NCBI GenBank assembly: GCA_021731025.1
Contig: JAKFYD010000007.1
Location: 1-64,000 of the forward strand
DNA length: 64,000 bases
Direction of reading: 5' to 3'
Origin: Pseudobdellovibrionaceae bacterium
GTDB taxonomy: Bacteria > Bdellovibrionota > Bdellovibrionia > Bdellovibrionales > Bdellovibrionaceae
Positions 19,371-27,762 of the stretch are shown in pieces. Position 1 is the stretch's first letter. Every line of letters starts with the position of its first letter. The position numbers were made by a program, and so were the translations under genes. The notes below the pieces were generated by a model. The model made no database searches. It was not told the origin of the DNA and saw only the letters and a program-made list of their open reading frames with translations.

Positions 19371-19398
19371 AGACCTTCCTTCCAAAGAATGAAGGTCT
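19371..19398 (+). promoter_or_regulatory. Hairpin abutting the start codon of the next gene
   Basis: The arms AGACCTTC (19371-19378) and GAAGGTCT (19391-19398) are perfect complements and the right arm touches ATG 19399. The right arm contains the only Shine-Dalgarno-like bases (GAAGG). It could be a poor terminator for the lipoprotein gene, since no T run follows, or a structure that hides the ribosome site. Confidence 0.4.
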
Positions 19399-20511
19399 AT
19401 GTCTTACAGCTTAAAATTCGACTTAGACATTTTGAATTCAGTGGCAGGTGGCCGGTCCGCCATCGATATTCCACGATTGAATATTCACACCATTGAAGAA
19501 GCGAAATCCTTTATTTCTTGTTATGGCTTTGATCTTTCAAAACCCGAGAGCGTCGAATCCCTGTGGTATTTTCATCGCCGAGCTTTAATTCTAATCACTG
19601 AAAAGTTAGGTTTTCCGGTGGCAGATATTCCCGAAGTCATCAAGAATCCAAAAGTGCTGTATGATATTTCGCGTCTTTTGGTATTTGCCAGTTCTCGGGA
19701 CCCTCAGCAAAAAGAACTGCAGCGCTGGGCTTGTGCCTTCCTTCGGTGCATGCACGTGTTCGTTCATGCGGAAAATGATCTCTTTGCCAGCTTTTCCCAG
19801 GAAATCCAAAAACAAATTCTCGAGCCTTATCAGCACGCCATAATTAATGACGGCAGTCGCCACCGCATCTTTTTAAAAAGTAAAAAACAAAAGCAAACGG
19901 TCGAGATTGATTTGGCGGGTTTTGAAGTTAAGCCTTTTAAAACGTCTTCAAGCACGGTCATCAAGTTGCTCGCAAGGCCTGATGCTCTAGCGATGAAAAT
20001 TTTCGACAAGCTTGGGGTCAGATTTGTCACGAGATCACTTTTCGATAGCTTTCAAGTCATTCGTTTTTTGGTGGACGAAAACATCATGAGCTTCCCGCAC
20101 ATCATGCCCGATCAGTCCTCCAATAATTTGTATCCCGTTAAACTCTTTGTGCAAACCTGTGAAGAGCTCACTCAAACGCAAAAGACCTTCACAGACGAGG
20201 AAGTGTACAAAAAATTTGAAGAGGCCTACAAACAGGTTTCCGATAAAGTCGATTTTCAAGATCAATTGTTTCGAAAGCCCAATGAACAATCCGATTCAGA
20301 TTTTCGTTTTATCAAATTCATCACTCGACAATTGATCACCGTTAATACCGTAGGGCATAAGCCGTTCACTTTCTTTTATCCTTACGAAGTGCAAATTATG
20401 GATGAGCAATCCCATCAACAAGCTTCGTCGGGACCTCTTGAACATCAAGCTTATAAAGAGCGGCAAAAAATGGCAGCTCGCGAGCGTATCTTACCGAAAG
20501 TAAAGGAGTAG
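19399..20511 (+). CDS. Conserved deltaproteobacterial-type protein, possible distant RelA/SpoT-like fold
   Basis: The product has 370 residues, no signal peptide and no membrane segment, so it is cytoplasmic. I do not recognise it firmly. I recall a single-copy family of about this length in Bdellovibrio and myxobacteria (TIGR04552-like), but this is from memory. The stretch around residues 190-240 (LLARPDALAMKIFDKLG, then VRFVTRSLFDSFQVIRFL) resembles the part of RelA/SpoT synthetase domains where an acidic residue and a beta strand precede the helix; catalytic residues cannot be confirmed. The C-terminus is highly charged. A tight link to the downstream acyltransferase, whose ribosome site lies in this gene's last codons, suggests co-expression with lipid synthesis. 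Confidence 0.5.
   Translation: MSYSLKFDLDILNSVAGGRSAIDIPRLNIHTIEEAKSFISCYGFDLSKPESVESLWYFHRRALILITEKLGFPVADIPEVIKNPKVLYDISRLLVFASSRDPQQKELQRWACAFLRCMHVFVHAENDLFASFSQEIQKQILEPYQHAIINDGSRHRIFLKSKKQKQTVEIDLAGFEVKPFKTSSSTVIKLLARPDALAMKIFDKLGVRFVTRSLFDSFQVIRFLVDENIMSFPHIMPDQSSNNLYPVKLFVQTCEELTQTQKTFTDEEVYKKFEEAYKQVSDKVDFQDQLFRKPNEQSDSDFRFIKFITRQLITVNTVGHKPFTFFYPYEVQIMDEQSHQQASSGPLEHQAYKERQKMAARERILPKVKE
20502..20508 (+). promoter_or_regulatory. Ribosome binding site that points to a CTG start for plsC
   Basis: AAAGGAG ends seven bases before CTG 20516. No ATG, GTG or TTG in the right frame lies within reach. The first in-frame ATG (20576) has no ribosome site and would remove most of the N-terminal membrane helix. 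Confidence 0.55.
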
Positions 20512-20515
20512 CTTT

Positions 20516-21247
20516 CTGAAATTTTTTTCATTATGCCGTACTCTTATTGGCTGTGCCGTTTTTCCTTTTTTTCTGATGATTTGCTCGGTGGCCTTTTTAT
20601 TTTGCAATTGGATTTGCTCGTCTCGGCAGCTTGACGATGCCATTATTCGATTTTGGTCTCGAGGCAGCTGTTGGATGTTTGGTGTCTCGGTGAACGCGCG
20701 GGGATTAGAGAACGTCCCAGCAGGCGGGTGTTTGTTTGTCTTTAATCACACCAGTTTCTTCGACATCTTTGCGATGTGTGCGGCACTTCCCAGCTTTCGT
20801 TTTGGTGCAAAGAAAGAGCTCTTTATGATTCCCTTTTTAGGACCAGCGATGAGCCACGCCGGAGTTTTGGTCATCGACCGCGCGGACCGCAATGAAGTCT
20901 TTAAAGTTTATGAACAAAACAAAGATAAAGTCGCTCGAGGGGAAAGATTCGCTTTATCTCCTGAAGGCACACGCCAAGAGACAGAAATTTTAGCTCCTTT
21001 TAAGATGGGCCCATTTATTTTTGCGATCAGTGCCAAAGCACCCATTGTTCCTGTCATTATTAAAAATGCTAGCGCCGTTTTACCAAAAAATGCCTGGCTT
21101 CCGAACTGGGATGCTTGGCGCCGCACCATTGATATGGAAGTTTTACCGCCAATATCGACAGAGTCCGAGACCTATGAAAAGCGTTACGAATTACAGGCTA
21201 AGGTTTACGAGACAATGAAGGTTCACTTCACCGCACGCCAAGTTTGA
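20516..21247 (+). CDS. plsC: 1-acyl-sn-glycerol-3-phosphate acyltransferase (PlsC family)
   Basis: This acyltransferase adds the second acyl chain to lysophosphatidic acid in phospholipid synthesis at the inner membrane. With the CTG start the protein has 243 residues, beginning LKFFSLCRTLIGCAVF and continuing through a hydrophobic helix to about residue 40. The catalytic motif HX4D is NHTSFFD (His78, Asp83), and the glycerophosphate-binding motif is SPEGTR. Length and layout fit PlsC. CTG is inferred from the strong ribosome site. An ATG at 20576 is the alternative and would give 223 residues. It follows the 370-residue gene by four bases. Its 3' end overlaps the convergent SH3 protein gene by 25 bases. 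Confidence 0.85.
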   Translation: MKFFSLCRTLIGCAVFPFFLMICSVAFLFCNWICSSRQLDDAIIRFWSRGSCWMFGVSVNARGLENVPAGGCLFVFNHTSFFDIFAMCAALPSFRFGAKKELFMIPFLGPAMSHAGVLVIDRADRNEVFKVYEQNKDKVARGERFALSPEGTRQETEILAPFKMGPFIFAISAKAPIVPVIIKNASAVLPKNAWLPNWDAWRRTIDMEVLPPISTESETYEKRYELQAKVYETMKVHFTARQV

Positions 21248-22569
21248 TTCAAGATGTGAGTTTGTAAACTCACGCGACGACTTCCCGTATCCATTAAAAT
21301 TTCGATGAAGGGGGTTTTTAAAGATTCAATTCTTAAAATTTTGACCATAGAGCCCACATTGACATTTTGTTGAGACAAAACATCAGCGACGCGATCCCAG
21401 CGAATAAAGGGTTCAAAAGTTTTTCCCGAATCTAAACTGCGGTAAGAACCGACGAACCAAACTCCATCTTTGTGAACAGCTACAGGGTAGTCTTGATTGC
21501 CAAAAGATTCCAGTTTATGCCACTGAATGCCATCTTCAGTTCGGTAAATCCCTTTTGCGGAAACCAAGCCGTGAACCTTTTGTGAATCGGTGAAAGCCAT
21601 CGAAAAAATGGATCTCTTTAAAAGTTCATCCGTCTTAATACCATTGGCATTTCGACCCGCGTTTTGCGAAGAAACATTCTCGTGATCCATTTTCCACCAA
21701 ACCTCGCCATGGTCTTTCAGGCGACTGACAGCCCACCGAGCCTCGACAATTTTTTTGATCTCGACCCGTGATCGCATTTGGGGTCCTTGATATTGGGGAT
21801 TCAAGACAAAAGCGCGAGAGGCGTCAGGAATAAACGCCGTAAATTCTTCTAGAGGAAAAAGCAAATTGTCCTGAGTTTTAAGCTGTGAAAATTCGCGATG
21901 TCGAACTTGCACCCAACCTAATTTCTGATGATGAGCCCAGCGAGCAAAATCAGCGCGAAGGTAGACATGCCCTAAGTCAATATAACCCTGATGCTTTCCA
22001 AAATTAACGTAAAGCCAGTTTTTCTCGATACGGAATTGGGGAAGGCGAGTGCCCTGGGAAATCGTGGTGAGCAATCGAGCATTCAGACTGGGTGTAGCGC
22101 GAAGATAAGTATCGGTTAAGGTAAAGGCCGAACCTTGATCTGTAAACTGGGGATCTAAGTTGGAAATAGATATCCAGCCTTCCAATTGTTTCGAGCGCAC
22201 AAGTGCCCAGCTGCTGCTGATCGCAAGAACTTCGACCGAAGTTTTGGCCTTCAAAGAGCCTAGATACTTTCCTTGAGATTGGGGTTGTCCTCGCAAAACT
22301 GAAAGATCTTTTGTCATTGCGGTTTTAAGAAGTTGAACATCGCGAAGCAAATCATTTTCCTTTAAGGAAAATTCTTTTCGGTCCCAAGCTACCCGAAAGT
22401 TAATTTCAGCTTCGCTGCGAAGAGTGTTTTTTTCCAGATCTTCACGGGAGCATTGGCCTGACGAAAAAAGACTTTTGGGGCTTTTAAAAAAAGGAACGGC
22501 CTTGGGAAGAACCACAGGTAGGGCGGCAAAACTGGGTGTAGCGAACAGGACCAACAAAATCCATTTCAT
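21223..22569 (-). CDS. Exported SH3-domain protein
   Basis: The 448-residue product has a Sec signal peptide (MKWILLVLFATPSFA). About residues 85-210 contain two bacterial SH3-like modules, seen from the patterns VLAISSSWALVRSKQLEGWIS and LRATPSLNARLL with NWLYVNFGKHQGYID. The C-terminal half (about 330-448) has segments like GIYRTEDGIQWHKLESFG and YRSLDSGKTFEPF that look like sialidase-type or YCF48-type propeller turns. Such proteins commonly bind cell wall. I use ATG 22569, with GAGG eight bases upstream; a longer reading to 22707 would overlap the divergent dehydrogenase gene and bury the signal peptide. The function beyond wall or surface binding is unknown. Confidence 0.75.
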   Translation of the reverse strand: MKWILLVLFATPSFAALPVVLPKAVPFFKSPKSLFSSGQCSREDLEKNTLRSEAEINFRVAWDRKEFSLKENDLLRDVQLLKTAMTKDLSVLRGQPQSQGKYLGSLKAKTSVEVLAISSSWALVRSKQLEGWISISNLDPQFTDQGSAFTLTDTYLRATPSLNARLLTTISQGTRLPQFRIEKNWLYVNFGKHQGYIDLGHVYLRADFARWAHHQKLGWVQVRHREFSQLKTQDNLLFPLEEFTAFIPDASRAFVLNPQYQGPQMRSRVEIKKIVEARWAVSRLKDHGEVWWKMDHENVSSQNAGRNANGIKTDELLKRSIFSMAFTDSQKVHGLVSAKGIYRTEDGIQWHKLESFGNQDYPVAVHKDGVWFVGSYRSLDSGKTFEPFIRWDRVADVLSQQNVNVGSMVKILRIESLKTPFIEILMDTGSRRVSLQTHILNQTWRAVK

Positions 22570-22699
22570 TGGGGAGACCTCATTTAAAGTCTGCAACGCA
22601 CAAGGCAAATGGACAAGACCAGATCTGATTTTTGACTCGCTCTTTGAATTCAGATAAAGATTCCAAAGGATTCTCATCTTCAAATAATGCGAGGTAAAA

Positions 22700-23563
22700 A
22701 TGGACATTCGAAAGATCGGCGTGGTCGGCGCTGGCCAAATGGGAAATGGTATAGCTCAAGTGGCAGCCCAGTATGGATATTCCGTCGTTATGACAGACGT
22801 TTCTGCAGCTTCCCTCGAGAAAGGCCTACAGGTCATTTCTAATTCTTGCGACCGCCTGGTCAAAAAGGCCAGTATGACTGAAGCTCAGAAAAGTGAGCTC
22901 CTCAAAAACATCCAAACCAGCACCGCTTTAAACGATTTAAAAGACTGTGATCTGATCGTTGAAGCCGCTACGGAAAATCTGGATCTTAAGCTTAAAATTT
23001 TTAAAGAACTTGATGGCGTGGTGAAGCCCCAAGCTCTTTTGTGTTCGAACACATCTTCAATTTCCATCACTAAAATTGCTGCCGTCACAAAGCGGCCCTC
23101 GTTGGTGGCAGGCATGCACTTTATGAATCCCGTTCCCTTGATGAAACTGGTCGAGGGAATTCGTGGTTTGCAAACTTCGGATGAAACTTTTACGGCCGTA
23201 AAAAATCTCGCGGAAAAAATGGGAAAAGTTTTCGTCGAAAGTGACAAAGATATGCCGGGCTTTATTGTGAATCGCATTTTGATGCCCATGATTAACGAAG
23301 CGGTCTATACTCTTCATGAAGGCATCGCTTCTGTCGAGTCCATCGACAATGCGATGAAGCTGGGAACGAATCAACCGATGGGACCGCTAACTTTGGCTGA
23401 TTTCATTGGTCTTGATACTTGTTTAGCGATCATGAATGTTTTGCACGATGGTCTAGGTGATTCGAAATATCGCCCTTGTCCTTTGTTGGTGAAATACGTT
23501 GAGGCCGGTTGGTTGGGACGTAAAACAGGACGTGGATTTTACAATTACGAAAATCAAAAGTAG
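22700..23563 (+). CDS. hbd: 3-hydroxybutyryl-CoA dehydrogenase
   Basis: The 287-residue enzyme oxidises 3-hydroxybutyryl-CoA to acetoacetyl-CoA or runs in reverse. The NAD-binding fingerprint GAGQMGNGIAQVAA is at residues 8-21. The catalytic region shows SNTSSISIT, GMHFMNPVPLMKLVE with its histidine, and PGFIVNRILMPMINEA. Length is typical for the single-domain short-chain enzyme. ATG 22700 has GAGG upstream. It opens a three-gene operon with enoyl-CoA hydratase five bases downstream and then IcmF. Together these convert butyryl and isobutyryl units. PaaH is another name in use. Confidence 0.93.
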   Translation: MDIRKIGVVGAGQMGNGIAQVAAQYGYSVVMTDVSAASLEKGLQVISNSCDRLVKKASMTEAQKSELLKNIQTSTALNDLKDCDLIVEAATENLDLKLKIFKELDGVVKPQALLCSNTSSISITKIAAVTKRPSLVAGMHFMNPVPLMKLVEGIRGLQTSDETFTAVKNLAEKMGKVFVESDKDMPGFIVNRILMPMINEAVYTLHEGIASVESIDNAMKLGTNQPMGPLTLADFIGLDTCLAIMNVLHDGLGDSKYRPCPLLVKYVEAGWLGRKTGRGFYNYENQK

Positions 23564-23568
23564 GAAGT

Positions 23569-24363
23569 ATGAACGCTAGCGAAAAAACGATTTTATTAAC
23601 TCAAGAAGGTCCTGTATGGACCATGACCATCAATCGCCCGAAGGCTTTGAACGCTCTTAGCAGCGAAGTCTTAGGTGAAATGGCGGATGCTCTTCGCCAG
23701 CTCAGTGAAATGAGTTTTGAAAACGCTCGAGTGTTGGTGATTACGGGGGCTGGCGAAAAATCTTTCGTTGCTGGCGCGGATATTAAAGAGCTTTCTGATC
23801 TCAATGAAGAGCAAGCTCAACAGTTTGCGCGACGGGGACAAAGTATTTTTCATGAACTCAATTTGATCAATATTCCCGTGATTGCTGCCGTCAATGGTTT
23901 TGCCCTGGGCGGTGGGTGTGAGTTGGCTTTAGCTTGTGATTTTATTTATGCCTCTGAAAAAGCGAAATTTGGTTTGCCCGAAGTGAGTCTGGGATTAATT
24001 CCTGGCTTTGGTGGCACCGTTCGCTTAGCTCGAGCGGTGGGCATGCGACGCGCTCGCGAGTTAACTTTTTCGGGGGAAATGATTTCTGCGACCGAAGCTC
24101 ATCGCATGGGTTTAGTGAATCAGGTTTGCCCTCCAGACCAGCTTATGAGTGAAGTGAAAAAGAAAGTGGAAATGATTTTGTCTCGAGCTCCTCAAGCCGT
24201 CGCGAATGCAAAAAGATCACTGAATCGCGCTTGGGATATGGAAGTCGAAGAAGCATTGAAAATGGAAGCGGAACAATTTTCTGAACTTTTTAATTCCGAA
24301 GATTATCGGGAAGGCACTAAGGCTTTCCTCGAAGGGCGTAAAGCTCAGTTTCAAGGAAAATAA
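23569..24363 (+). CDS. Enoyl-CoA hydratase (crotonase)
   Basis: The 264-residue crotonase-fold enzyme adds water to crotonyl-CoA or related enoyl-CoA. It has the oxyanion-hole segments VAGADIKEL and ALGGGCELALACDF, and the catalytic glutamates lie in GGGCEL and FGLPEVSLG. The motif IPGFGGTVRLAR follows as in true hydratases. Length and motifs match short-chain crotonases. The ribosome site is AGGAAG before ATG 23569. It sits between the dehydrogenase and IcmF, with two bases between its stop and the icmF start, so the three are translated together. Confidence 0.93.
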   Translation: MNASEKTILLTQEGPVWTMTINRPKALNALSSEVLGEMADALRQLSEMSFENARVLVITGAGEKSFVAGADIKELSDLNEEQAQQFARRGQSIFHELNLINIPVIAAVNGFALGGGCELALACDFIYASEKAKFGLPEVSLGLIPGFGGTVRLARAVGMRRARELTFSGEMISATEAHRMGLVNQVCPPDQLMSEVKKKVEMILSRAPQAVANAKRSLNRAWDMEVEEALKMEAEQFSELFNSEDYREGTKAFLEGRKAQFQGK

Positions 24364-24365
24364 AA

Positions 24366-27300
24366 ATGGCCAATTACCAACCTAAGAATCCTGTTCGCAT
24401 CGTCACCGCTGCCAGCCTTTTTGATGGCCACGATGCCAGCATCAATATCATTCGAAGAATCCTGCAAGAGCAAGGCGCCGAAGTCATTCATCTGGGACAC
24501 AATCGCTCGGTCAGTGATGTCGTCAAAGCCATTTTGCAAGAGGGCGCTCAAGGTGTGTGCATCAGCTCTTATCAGGGTGGGCACATGGAGTACTTCAAAT
24601 ACATGAAGGATCTCCTGAACGAAGTGGGTTGCGGTTACGTAAAAATCTTCGGCGGTGGCGGCGGAGTCATCGTGCATGAAGAGAAAAAAGAACTGGAAGC
24701 TTACGGCATTTCTCAAATTTTCCATCCTGATGATGGTCGCAGATTGGGCCTCGAGGGCATGATTGAAATGATCGTGAAGACTTGCGACTTTCCTTTGTTG
24801 AAAGAAGCTTCAGCTTCGCTAGATAAATTTCCTTTGCGAAGCAAAAAACCACGAGCTTTCTTTGATCCTCTTTTTGGAAAAGATCCAGTGCCTTCCGTCG
24901 AGTTGGGTGTTGCACTAACCGCGGTCGAAAATGGCGAAAAAATTTCTTCACTGGAAAAGTTTGGTTTAGAATCTTTTGCTCAGAAAAACAAAACGCCTAT
25001 GGTTCTCGGAATCACAGGCACCGGCGGCGCCGGAAAATCCAGCTTGATTGATGAGCTGGCTCAAAGATTTTTGAATTCCTTTCCCGATAAAAAAATGGCC
25101 ATTGTTTGCGTGGATCCTTCGAAGCGAAAAACCGGAGGTTCGTTGTTGGGTGATCGCATTCGCATGAATTCCTTGAGTCGCTCGCGCATCTTTATGCGTT
25201 CCGTGGCTTCACGGGGTTCAGGACGAGAGATCGCGCAAAGCCTTCCTGATATTTTAAATTTTTTAAAACAATTGGATTTTGATTTTATCATCGCCGAAAC
25301 TTCAGGGATTGGTCAGGGGAATATGGCCATCACCGAAGTCAGTGATTTATCAATGTACGTGATGACTTCCGATTTTGGAGCGCAATCGCAGTTGGAAAAA
25401 ATCGATATGATCGACTTTGCCAACTTGATCGCCGTGAACAAAGCCGATCGCCGAGGAGCCCAAGACGCTCTTCGAGATGTGACCAAACAATTTAAGCGTT
25501 CACGAAAAATATTCGATGATAAAGTTAAGGTTCCGGTTTTCTTGACTCAGGCCAATCAATTCAACGATGGTGGCTTGAATAAGTTATTTTTTGCCCTGGT
25601 TGAACAGCTGAACGAAAAAACGGGCGGCTTCGCCCTTTCCGAAGAATATAAAAAAACGATTCTTTCAGCCGAAGAGCACATCATCATCCCTTCCGAACGA
25701 CAAAACTATCTTGCCGAAATTGTAACGAGCATCCGTAAATACAAAGAACGCACTCAAGTGCAGGCTCAGAAGGTTTCCCGGTGGGGCGCTTTAGAGATGT
25801 TGAAAGATCAACTGCAAATTCCCGACAAACAACGCCAGCAGTTGGTTTCTGAACTGACTCAAGATTTAACTTCCGATGAAGTCAGTGAATTGAAAAATTG
25901 GGATAACTTTATCGATTTGTATTCAAAAGATGAATTGGTATTTCATGTTCGTGGTCGGGAAGTGCGACAAAGTTTAGTTACTGAATCTTTAAGTGGAACT
26001 AAAATTCGCAAAGTAGTTTTGCCAAAACTCACAGACTGGGGCGATCGCTACCGCTTCTTGCGATTAGAAAATGCTCCAGGATATTTTCCTTACACGTCCG
26101 GGGTTTTTCCATTAAAGCGCGCCGACGAAGATCCCAAACGCATGTTTGCGGGTGAGGGCACTCCGGAAAGAACCAATCGACGATTTCATTATTTGTGTGA
26201 AGGCGAGAAAGCACATCGTCTATCAACAGCTTTCGACAGCGTGACTTTGTATGGTCAAGATCCTGACCTGCGCCCCGATATTTTTGGTAAGGTGGGCGAA
26301 AGCGGCGTCAGCATTTGCACTTTGGACGACATGAAAAAACTCTACGCCGGTTTTGACTTGTGTTCACCAAACACCAGCGTGAGCATGACCATCAATGGTC
26401 CCGCACCTATCATCTTAGCTTTTTATTTCAATACCGCAATCGACCAGCAGGTCGAGAAAAAAGTAAAAGAACTCGGTCGACGTTTAACCGACACCGAATG
26501 GAAACAGCTTTCCGAGTGGACCCTGCAACAAGTTCGAGGGACTGTCCAAGCTGACATTTTAAAAGAAGACCAAGGTCAAAACACTTGCATCTTCTCGATC
26601 AATTTCGCTCTGAAAATGATGGGCGATATTCAAGCTTACTTCGTTGATAAGAAGGTAAAGAATTTTTATTCCGTCAGCATTTCGGGCTACCACATTGCCG
26701 AAGCCGGAGCGAACCCCATCAGTCAATTAGCCTTCACTCTGTCAAACGGATTCACCTTTGTGGAATACTACCGCTCGCGAGGTTTAAACATCGATGACTT
26801 CGCCGGCAACCTGAGTTTCTTTTTCTCGAATGGTCTCGATCCCGAATATACCGTTCTCGGCCGAGTCGCCCGCCGTATCTGGGCCGTAGCGATGAAAGAT
26901 CTTTATAAAGCCAACGATCGTTCGCAAAAGTTAAAGTATCACATTCAGACTAGCGGGCGTTCCCTGCACGCTCAAGAGATTGCCTTCAACGACATTCGCA
27001 CAACCTTGCAAGCACTGATCGCGATCTATGACAACTGCAATAGCCTGCACACCAACGCCTACGATGAAGCGATAACGACTCCGACCGAAGAGTCAGTTCG
27101 TCGCGCAATGGCCATTCAAATGATCATCAATCGCGAATTTGGCGCCGCGAAAAATGAAAACTCCAATCAAGGAAGTTATTTCTTTGAAGAGCTTACCGAC
27201 TTGGTCGAAGAGGCTGTCTTGAGTGAATTCATGCGCATCAACGAACGCGGCGGAGTTTTGGGTGCGATGGAAACCCAATATCAACGCTCGCGCATTCAAG

Positions 27301-27644
27301 AAGAGTCCTTGTACTATGAGCGTTTAAAACACGACGGAACTTTACCAATCATTGGAGTGAATACGTTCATCGATCCTAAGACATTAGAAGCGAGCTATGT
27401 GCCACCAAAGATCGAGTTAGCGCGCGCCTCCTACGACGAAAAAAATCAGCAGCTGAGCAATTTAAATGAGATTAAAGAATCTAAAAAATCCGATGCCGAA
27501 ATGGCTTTGCAGAATTTGAAAGAAGCAGCACTGGCAGGAAAAAATATCTTCGCTGAGTTAATGCGAGCCGCCCGAGTATGTAGCTTGTATCAGATGACCC
27601 AGGCTTTGTACGAAGTCGGTGGGCAGTATAGAAGGAATATTTAG
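24366..27644 (+). CDS. icmF: Fused isobutyryl-CoA mutase IcmF
   Basis: The 1,092-residue protein has the full IcmF order. The B12-binding domain covers residues 10-140 with the cobalamin motif DGHDASI. A MeaB-type GTPase chaperone follows from about residue 215, with Walker A GTGGAGKSS and a NKAD base motif. The acyl-CoA mutase barrel fills the C-terminal half. It interconverts isobutyryl-CoA and n-butyryl-CoA using coenzyme B12, with the GTPase guarding the cofactor. The segments GVFP and NPISQLAF keep the Phe and Gln that I align with isobutyryl selectivity, as opposed to the Tyr/Arg pair of methylmalonyl-CoA mutase. It is the last gene of an operon with crotonase and dehydrogenase, which would carry butyryl units on toward acetoacetyl-CoA. 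Confidence 0.95.
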   Translation: MANYQPKNPVRIVTAASLFDGHDASINIIRRILQEQGAEVIHLGHNRSVSDVVKAILQEGAQGVCISSYQGGHMEYFKYMKDLLNEVGCGYVKIFGGGGGVIVHEEKKELEAYGISQIFHPDDGRRLGLEGMIEMIVKTCDFPLLKEASASLDKFPLRSKKPRAFFDPLFGKDPVPSVELGVALTAVENGEKISSLEKFGLESFAQKNKTPMVLGITGTGGAGKSSLIDELAQRFLNSFPDKKMAIVCVDPSKRKTGGSLLGDRIRMNSLSRSRIFMRSVASRGSGREIAQSLPDILNFLKQLDFDFIIAETSGIGQGNMAITEVSDLSMYVMTSDFGAQSQLEKIDMIDFANLIAVNKADRRGAQDALRDVTKQFKRSRKIFDDKVKVPVFLTQANQFNDGGLNKLFFALVEQLNEKTGGFALSEEYKKTILSAEEHIIIPSERQNYLAEIVTSIRKYKERTQVQAQKVSRWGALEMLKDQLQIPDKQRQQLVSELTQDLTSDEVSELKNWDNFIDLYSKDELVFHVRGREVRQSLVTESLSGTKIRKVVLPKLTDWGDRYRFLRLENAPGYFPYTSGVFPLKRADEDPKRMFAGEGTPERTNRRFHYLCEGEKAHRLSTAFDSVTLYGQDPDLRPDIFGKVGESGVSICTLDDMKKLYAGFDLCSPNTSVSMTINGPAPIILAFYFNTAIDQQVEKKVKELGRRLTDTEWKQLSEWTLQQVRGTVQADILKEDQGQNTCIFSINFALKMMGDIQAYFVDKKVKNFYSVSISGYHIAEAGANPISQLAFTLSNGFTFVEYYRSRGLNIDDFAGNLSFFFSNGLDPEYTVLGRVARRIWAVAMKDLYKANDRSQKLKYHIQTSGRSLHAQEIAFNDIRTTLQALIAIYDNCNSLHTNAYDEAITTPTEESVRRAMAIQMIINREFGAAKNENSNQGSYFFEELTDLVEEAVLSEFMRINERGGVLGAMETQYQRSRIQEESLYYERLKHDGTLPIIGVNTFIDPKTLEASYVPPKIELARASYDEKNQQLSNLNEIKESKKSDAEMALQNLKEAALAGKNIFAELMRAARVCSLYQMTQALYEVGGQYRRNI

Positions 27645-27762
27645 AGGCTTTTTGCTTACTCAAGAGATATGAAGGTTATAACCGTCACTTCTCTCGAGAG
27701 GGGAATCTGCACCACCTGTGGATTAAATTTCACGGCCACGGTGGCAGTAAACCCTTCAAGTG

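Noticed and set aside
27691-27700. Perfect palindrome CTCTCGAGAG between icmF and the convergent gene.
   Set aside because: No loop and no T run. A ten-base palindrome is not rare at this scale.
27700-27760. Similarity to the HNH gene (EGxTATVAVK on the minus strand, shared bases ACTGCCACCGTGGC).
   Set aside because: The match covers about 30 bases only and nothing beyond. Shared runs of 14 bases are expected by chance in 64 kb, so I do not call a gene remnant.
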